A stretch of DNA of 33,602 nucleotides from NCBI GenBank assembly GCA_002413355.1, contig DHWV01000078.1, forward strand, positions 6,825-40,426, read 5' to 3'. The notes below the pieces were generated by a model. It worked only from the letters and a program-made list of their open reading frames with translations. It did no database searches and had not been told where the DNA came from. This document shows, in pieces, positions 29,062-33,602 of this stretch. Made by a program: the position numbers and the translations under genes. Source of the DNA: Desulfobulbaceae bacterium UBA5173 (lineage in GTDB: Bacteria > Desulfobacterota > Desulfobulbia > Desulfobulbales > Desulfobulbaceae). The stretch's first letter is position 1. Every line of letters begins with the position of its first letter.

Positions 29062-31743
29062 TCACATCCGCAGCACCACATGCGCGACATCGCCGCCGTC
29101 CTCGCCGGTGCTGACGATAAAGCCGAGCTTTTCTGCCAAGGTGAGCATCTCATGGTTATTGGACAGCACGTCGCCCTCCATGATTTGCAAACCGTGGTTG
29201 CGGGCCGTGGCAATGAGCTGCTGCATAAGCAAATGGGCGATGCCCTGCCGCTGCCACTCGTCAGCCACGACAATGGCAAACTCACAGCTCCTGCCGTCTG
29301 GGTTGATGCTGTAACGGGCCACGCCGATCTGTTTTTCCTTGCCTGTTCCATCAGGCACCACCGCGATCAGGGCCATTTCCCGGTTGTAGTCAATCTGGGT
29401 GAAGCGGGCGAGCATTTGCGGGCTAAGTTCATTCACCGACTGCATGAAGCGGAAATACTTGGTCTGCTCAGAGAGATTGCGGACAAAGTTCTGCTCCAGC
29501 TCGACATCCTCCGGGCGGATGGGCCGGATCACCATGTCGGTGCCGTCCGGTAGCTGCCGCTTGGTGACGAGATGTGAGGGATAGGGATAAATCGCCATGT
29601 GACTGTAGCGGTCGGCGGTCTGCACGTGGTAATTCACCACAATGCGGGCATCCACAGCAATGGCTCCGTTTTCATCCACAATCAGCGGGTTGATGTCCAG
29701 CTCCTTGACCAACGGCAGCTCGCAGGCGATTTCTGAGACCCGCAGCAGCACCTGCTCCAAGGACTCCATATTGGCCTTGGGCATATGGCGGAATGCGCCG
29801 AGCAGCTTGGAAATTCGTGTGCTGGCGATCAAATCCTGCACCAGACGGCGGTTAAGCGGAGGCAGGGTCACGGCCCGGTCGCCCATGACTTCAACCGAGA
29901 TGCCACCCGCGCCAAAGGTGATCACCGGCCCGAAGACCGGATCCGTGACTAAGCCGACCAGCAGCTCACGGCCATTGGGCCGCCGGAGCATCGGCTCAAT
30001 GGTCACGCCGTCAATGCGGGCCTCTGGCCGGTTCTTCTGCACGGCATTCACCAGCTCGTTGTAGGCACTGCGGGCAGCCTGGGCGTTAGTGATGTTGAGG
30101 CGCACTCCGCCTGCGTCCGATTTGTGGGTGATGTCGGGCGAGTTAATCTTCAACGCCACCGGGAAACCGATGCTTTCCGCCTGCACCAAGGCTTCATTAG
30201 GCGAACGGACAATGCTCGCGCTGGCAGTCGGAATATGAAAGGCGTGCAAAACCGCCTTGGACTCCACCTCACTCAAGACCTTGCGGCCCTCGGCCAGTAC
30301 GCTCTCAATGATCAGCCGCGCTCCTTCCACATCAGGTGCCTTGTCCCGTGAGATCGGCCCCGGCGTTTCCAAGAGCAGCTTCTGGTTGCGGCTGTGATTG
30401 ACGAGATACGAGAAGGCATCAACCGCTGTCTCTGGCGTGTTGAAGGTGGGAATATTCGCGTCGCGGAGGATGCTCCGGCCTGGTGCCACTTGGATTTCGC
30501 CCATCCAGCAGGTCAGCAGCGGTTTTCCTTTGCTCTTGCCAAGGGCGACGATGGCCTGCGCCACACCTGCCGGGTCGGTCATGGCCTGCGGGGTGAGCAG
30601 GACGAGCAGGCCGTCCACGCCGGGATCATCCATGCAAGCGGCCACAGCTTGGGCGTAGCGTTCCGGGGTCGCATCGCCGATGATGTCCACTGGATTGCCT
30701 TTTGACCATGTGGCAGGCAGTACTTCGTCCAGCTTCTTCATCGTCTCTTTCGATAGCTCGGCCAAAGGCAGGCCAAGATCTGCGGCCCGGTCAGTGGCCA
30801 TCACGCCCGGCCCGCCGCCGTTGGTGATGATCGCCAGCCGTTCGCCGTTCGCTTTGATCGGAAAAGTCAGCGTGGACGCGGCAGAGAAAAGGTTGGCGAT
30901 GCGCAGGCCGCGCAGCACACCCGCCCGGCGCAGTGCACTCTCGAACACATCGTCCGCGCCGACCAGTGCGCCAGTGTGTGACATCGCCGCTTTGGAGCCA
31001 CTGGCGTGACGGCCGACCTTGAGGGCGATCACCGGCTTGAAGCGCGCCGCCGCCCGCAAGCCGCTCATGAAGGAGAGGGCGTTATGAATGCCCTCGATAT
31101 AGAGCAGGATACTCTTGGTCTTCGGGTCGTTGACCAGATAATCGAGCACGTCACCGAAATCAATATCCGCTGATATGCCAGTGGAGACCACGGCGGAAAA
31201 GCCGATTTTGTTGGCGGCCGCCCAGTCAAGGATGGCGGTGCAGAGTGCGCCGGACTGCGAGACCAAGGCGATGTTGCCCGGACTTGCTCCGCCCTTATTG
31301 AAGGTGCAGTTTAGGCCAGTATCAGGCCGCATGATGCCAAGGCAGTTTGGCCCGACAAAGCGCAGCCCATAGCGGCGGGCGTTCTCTAAAACTGCTTGCT
31401 CCAGCTTCAATCCCTGCGGGCCAACCTCGCGGAAGCCTGCCGAAATAATCACCGCCGAACGGATGCCGTGCTTGCCGCAGGCTTCGATAATGCCCGGCAC
31501 TGTTCCCGCCGGGGTGGTGATCACCGCCAGATCAATCGGCTGGCCGATGCTCTTTAGGTCAGGATAGGCTTTGCGGCCCTGCACTTCCTCGCGCTTGGGG
31601 TTGATCGGAAAGACCTCGCCCTTGAAGCCGCCTTCAATCATGTTTTTAAAGACCAGATGGCCAACGGCGCATTCGCGGTCGCTGGCACCAAACACCGCAA
31701 CCGAGCGCGGCTCAAACAGCTTGTTCAAATAATGCTTGCCCAT
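29062..31743 (-). CDS. NDP-forming acyl-CoA synthetase fused to GNAT acetyltransferase (Pat/PatZ-like)
   Basis: The 893-residue protein has the architecture of PatZ/YfiQ (about 886): CoA-binding domain (1-140), succinyl-CoA-synthetase-like ligase domain (150-460), ATP-grasp domain (about 485-710, with ALKINSPDITHKSDAGGV), and a C-terminal GNAT domain (about 725-893; acetyl-CoA loop DEWQRQGIAHLL). PatZ proteins acetylate lysines, for example of acetyl-CoA synthetase. The phosphorylated His of ADP-forming synthetases appears retained (SHTGA, H256). AAGGAG lies upstream of the ATG. It stands alone between unrelated genes. It could be an active synthetase, an acetyltransferase, or both. Confidence 0.9.
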   Translation of the reverse strand: MGKHYLNKLFEPRSVAVFGASDRECAVGHLVFKNMIEGGFKGEVFPINPKREEVQGRKAYPDLKSIGQPIDLAVITTPAGTVPGIIEACGKHGIRSAVIISAGFREVGPQGLKLEQAVLENARRYGLRFVGPNCLGIMRPDTGLNCTFNKGGASPGNIALVSQSGALCTAILDWAAANKIGFSAVVSTGISADIDFGDVLDYLVNDPKTKSILLYIEGIHNALSFMSGLRAAARFKPVIALKVGRHASGSKAAMSHTGALVGADDVFESALRRAGVLRGLRIANLFSAASTLTFPIKANGERLAIITNGGGPGVMATDRAADLGLPLAELSKETMKKLDEVLPATWSKGNPVDIIGDATPERYAQAVAACMDDPGVDGLLVLLTPQAMTDPAGVAQAIVALGKSKGKPLLTCWMGEIQVAPGRSILRDANIPTFNTPETAVDAFSYLVNHSRNQKLLLETPGPISRDKAPDVEGARLIIESVLAEGRKVLSEVESKAVLHAFHIPTASASIVRSPNEALVQAESIGFPVALKINSPDITHKSDAGGVRLNITNAQAARSAYNELVNAVQKNRPEARIDGVTIEPMLRRPNGRELLVGLVTDPVFGPVITFGAGGISVEVMGDRAVTLPPLNRRLVQDLIASTRISKLLGAFRHMPKANMESLEQVLLRVSEIACELPLVKELDINPLIVDENGAIAVDARIVVNYHVQTADRYSHMAIYPYPSHLVTKRQLPDGTDMVIRPIRPEDVELEQNFVRNLSEQTKYFRFMQSVNELSPQMLARFTQIDYNREMALIAVVPDGTGKEKQIGVARYSINPDGRSCEFAIVVADEWQRQGIAHLLMQQLIATARNHGLQIMEGDVLSNNHEMLTLAEKLGFIVSTGEDGGDVAHVVLRM

Positions 31744-31888
31744 GAAAGGCTCCTTGTCCGGCAGGTGAGGCGTGAGATTGCGCAGCGTGGCTGCCGCTGC
31801 GCCATGTAGCTTTCATCGTATCAGCTAAGAGGGCAGTGCCGCAATCCCATTCGATGAAATCTCCGCCATTGGAATTTTGTGAGAAGGC

Positions 31889-32656
31889 CTATTCCAGAGG
31901 CGAGGAGGGAAGGCAGCGATTGATGGAGGTTGCCACAGGAATAGCATCCCATGTCCTGCCACCCAACTCCCGGCCTTTCTTTTTTTTATGAACACCGCCC
32001 CATTGTTTAAAAAAGAATGGCACCTTGTCGCGGCTGCACTGCTCACAAAGCGATTCAACCCATGCAGATTCGATTGGTCTTGCTCCCGGTCCGCATTCCC
32101 CGCCGACAATCAGCCAATCAGGAATATTCCCATTCATTGTGATCGGGCCAAGCAGAGGTTCCGCGCTGACAAATCGCACTGCCGCAGGAACAGCAAGCAG
32201 CAAAGGCAGCCTAATGTCCCAAGCGACTTGATTTTCTGCGGTGGTTCCGAGCCATGCATTGCGCGGCAACGGACATGGAAGCATACGTGTTATGTTCTCA
32301 GGCCGTTTTGTGAGCAGAAGCCAGTCAAGCTGCGATGTCTCTGCGATGATTTCAAAAAGCCGTGCGCGATATGATACGAGATCAGAGCGGTCTTCAAACA
32401 CATCAGCCATGCTTGCGCAGAAAACGCGTCGCCGCTCACCTGCTTTCAATGCTGCCTTGTTCCATCGCACCGGCTGCTGCCAGTGCTTGTCTCCAAAAAA
32501 TCTGCGCGGAGCATTGCTTCCCCATAGTGTTGGTTTCACCCAACGATTGCTGAATCGTTCCGCGTAGCAATGATCACACGCGGGAGACACTTTCACGCAG
32601 CCCCACCACGGGTTGAATGTGTCATGCGTCCACTCAATATTGGAATTCTGGGCCAT
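31889..32656 (-). CDS. DUF5131 / phage Gp37-Gp68 family protein
   Basis: The 255-residue protein starts with the family pattern IEWTHDTFNPWWGC and continues VKVSPACDHCYAERF, so Cys residues fall as C-x7-C-x2-C, reminiscent of a radical-SAM-like iron-sulfur site. It also has CASMADVFED, LLTKRPENI, WLGTTAENQ, SAEPLLGPI, IVGGECGPGARP and FFFKQWGG, in family order. Typical length is about 240-270. The family is found in phages and mobile DNA; its reaction is not established. The IS30 remnant next door fits a mobile or accessory setting. Confidence 0.85.
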   Translation of the reverse strand: MAQNSNIEWTHDTFNPWWGCVKVSPACDHCYAERFSNRWVKPTLWGSNAPRRFFGDKHWQQPVRWNKAALKAGERRRVFCASMADVFEDRSDLVSYRARLFEIIAETSQLDWLLLTKRPENITRMLPCPLPRNAWLGTTAENQVAWDIRLPLLLAVPAAVRFVSAEPLLGPITMNGNIPDWLIVGGECGPGARPIESAWVESLCEQCSRDKVPFFFKQWGGVHKKKKGRELGGRTWDAIPVATSINRCLPSSPLE

Positions 32657-32941
32657 GTTGCAAGAAAAAATTAATGAAGTTGCTCATCAGGCAGGCATGT
32701 GCAGACCGCTCATTCCTTATGCCTGTTTCAGTTAGTCCGGCGAAAAACTCCTCTGCTTTCACGCCGCCGCGAACTCAGTCAGCATTTGGCAATATTGTCT
32801 TTTTTCGCCCGGAAAGCCTTTTTCCAGAATATACAAGCCGCCGCTGTTTGGGTATAATGCAGCACGCCACAAGCTATCATATATGATGCACTTGAATATG
32901 AGCAACAGGCAACTGACGGATGTGTATAATTATCTGTGAAT

Positions 32942-33602
32942 TCAAGTTCCAAGTGCAACAGTTAAGTGGTCTCCCAAAAATAACTGTTTTGGTGTTTTAA
33001 AGCCAAGAGATTTTCTCGGTCTGGTGTTGAGTTTTTCCATAACAGCGGTGAATCCTGTTTGTTCAGCATGTCGAAGTTCGTTCCTTTTGGGAGGTATTGC
33101 CTTATAAATCCGTTAGTATTTTCGTTCAGCCCGCGCCTGATACGGATGTGCGAAGAAACAGTCTGCCTGAAGAATGCTTGCGAGAACTCCTGATAAAAGG
33201 CAAATTCCTTGCCGTTGTCGCAGGTCAGAGTATGAACGTGGTCTTGGTGAGGAAGAAGGGATCGGACAAGAGCCTACCCGACGCTATCTGCCCGTTTATC
33301 CGACGTAAGAGCGATAACTTCCGTTCAGCCAAGGTGACAAGAACAGCTCCTCCCCGACGACCGATCACCGTATCCACCTCCAAATCACCAATCCGATAAC
33401 GTTCTTCAACGATGCTGGGGCGATGATCTATCGAAACTCGGTTCCTGCTCTGACCACGCCGGTCATTGCTGCCATAACGTTTTCTTCTTGATAAATTCGT
33501 TCATGATTGATCTGAAGATTTCTGTTTGCGGCTAACCAACCGCTGATTTGTTCAGGACTCCAATTGACAACATACCATATTTTTTCGGAAATTCTCGATT
33601 GT
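32942..33602 (-). pseudogene. IS30-family transposase remnant (partial, frameshifted)
   Basis: Pieces of an IS30 transposase occur in order on the minus strand but in changing frames: WSPEQISGWLAANRN, INHERIYQ, KRYGSNDRRGQSRNRVSI, RYRIGDLEVDTVIGRRGG, HTLTCDNGKEFAFYQE, QADCFFAHPY, RRGLNENTNGFIRQYLPKG, EKLNTRPRKSLGFKTP, then the stop (TGA at 32944-32942) after VALGT. The DDE-type features DTVIG and DNGKEF are visible. At least four frame changes and an in-frame TAG near 33275 show decay. The 5' end is beyond the window. Confidence 0.9.

Noticed and set aside
32617..32886. 89-codon plus-strand open frame near the IS30 remnant
   Set aside because: It begins inside the DUF5131 gene on the opposite strand, has no ribosome site and no family features.

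Overview
The window looks like chromosomal DNA of a Gram-negative, metabolically anaerobic bacterium. Evidence: TonB-ExbB-ExbD, a TonB-dependent receptor, beta-barrel proteins, NifA/NifV, a class II-type cobaltochelatase CbiK and a Pat-like acyl-CoA synthetase/acetyltransferase. The combination fits Desulfobacterota (Desulfobulbales-like) best, but no rRNA or marker phylogeny is available, so this is inference.

Layout. 1-2.6 kb: a possible partial gene end, two coupled secreted PilJ-domain proteins, a regulatory AT-rich gap and a small membrane protein. 2.6-4.6 kb: dnaA and a 611-bp upstream gap that may hold a replication origin. 4.6-6.7 kb: an exbB-exbD-tonB operon on the minus strand. 6.7-7.7 kb: a gene-free, repeat- and hairpin-rich region. 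7.7-19.7 kb: an uninterrupted plus-strand cluster (below). 19.7-22.7 kb: nifA and nifV on the minus strand, separated by a striking 23-bp-period repeat array. 22.9-24.6 kb: rfbB-rfbC. 24.8-31.7 kb: an outer-membrane protein, an M20 peptidase, cbiK, a Gly/Met/Gln-rich secreted protein and a Pat-like enzyme. 31.9-33.6 kb: a DUF5131 protein and a decayed IS30-family transposase running off the edge.

The main discovery candidate is the 12-kb plus-strand cluster. It appears to encode a complete peptide-metallophore cycle built on a ribosomally made, azol(in)e-type (TOMM) peptide. The precursor (11201-11398) is 65 residues: a short leader followed by three perfect 13-residue repeats AAPCACCHGGAYQ and a shorter fourth repeat. 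The repeats differ only at synonymous positions. Next come an E1/ThiF-like partner with an RRE-like N-terminus, a YcaO cyclodehydratase, an EntS-like MFS exporter, a shortened SagB-like protein and a SAM methyltransferase. Around these are all parts needed for metal-complex recapture: a TonB-dependent receptor, a NikA-like binding protein, NikB- and NikC-like permeases and one NikD-like ATPase. There is also a 59-residue protein that is 36% histidine, and the TonB-ExbBD energiser is encoded just upstream on the other strand.

Proposed working model (inference): the Cys/His repeat peptide is heterocyclised and perhaps methylated, exported by the MFS protein, binds a transition metal (nickel is the leading guess from the Nik-like transporter and the His-rich protein), returns through the receptor and ABC importer, and the metal is stored on the His-rich protein. 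A decayed second precursor copy, a terminator behind the precursor and a three-copy palindromic element near the cluster suggest duplication and dedicated regulation.
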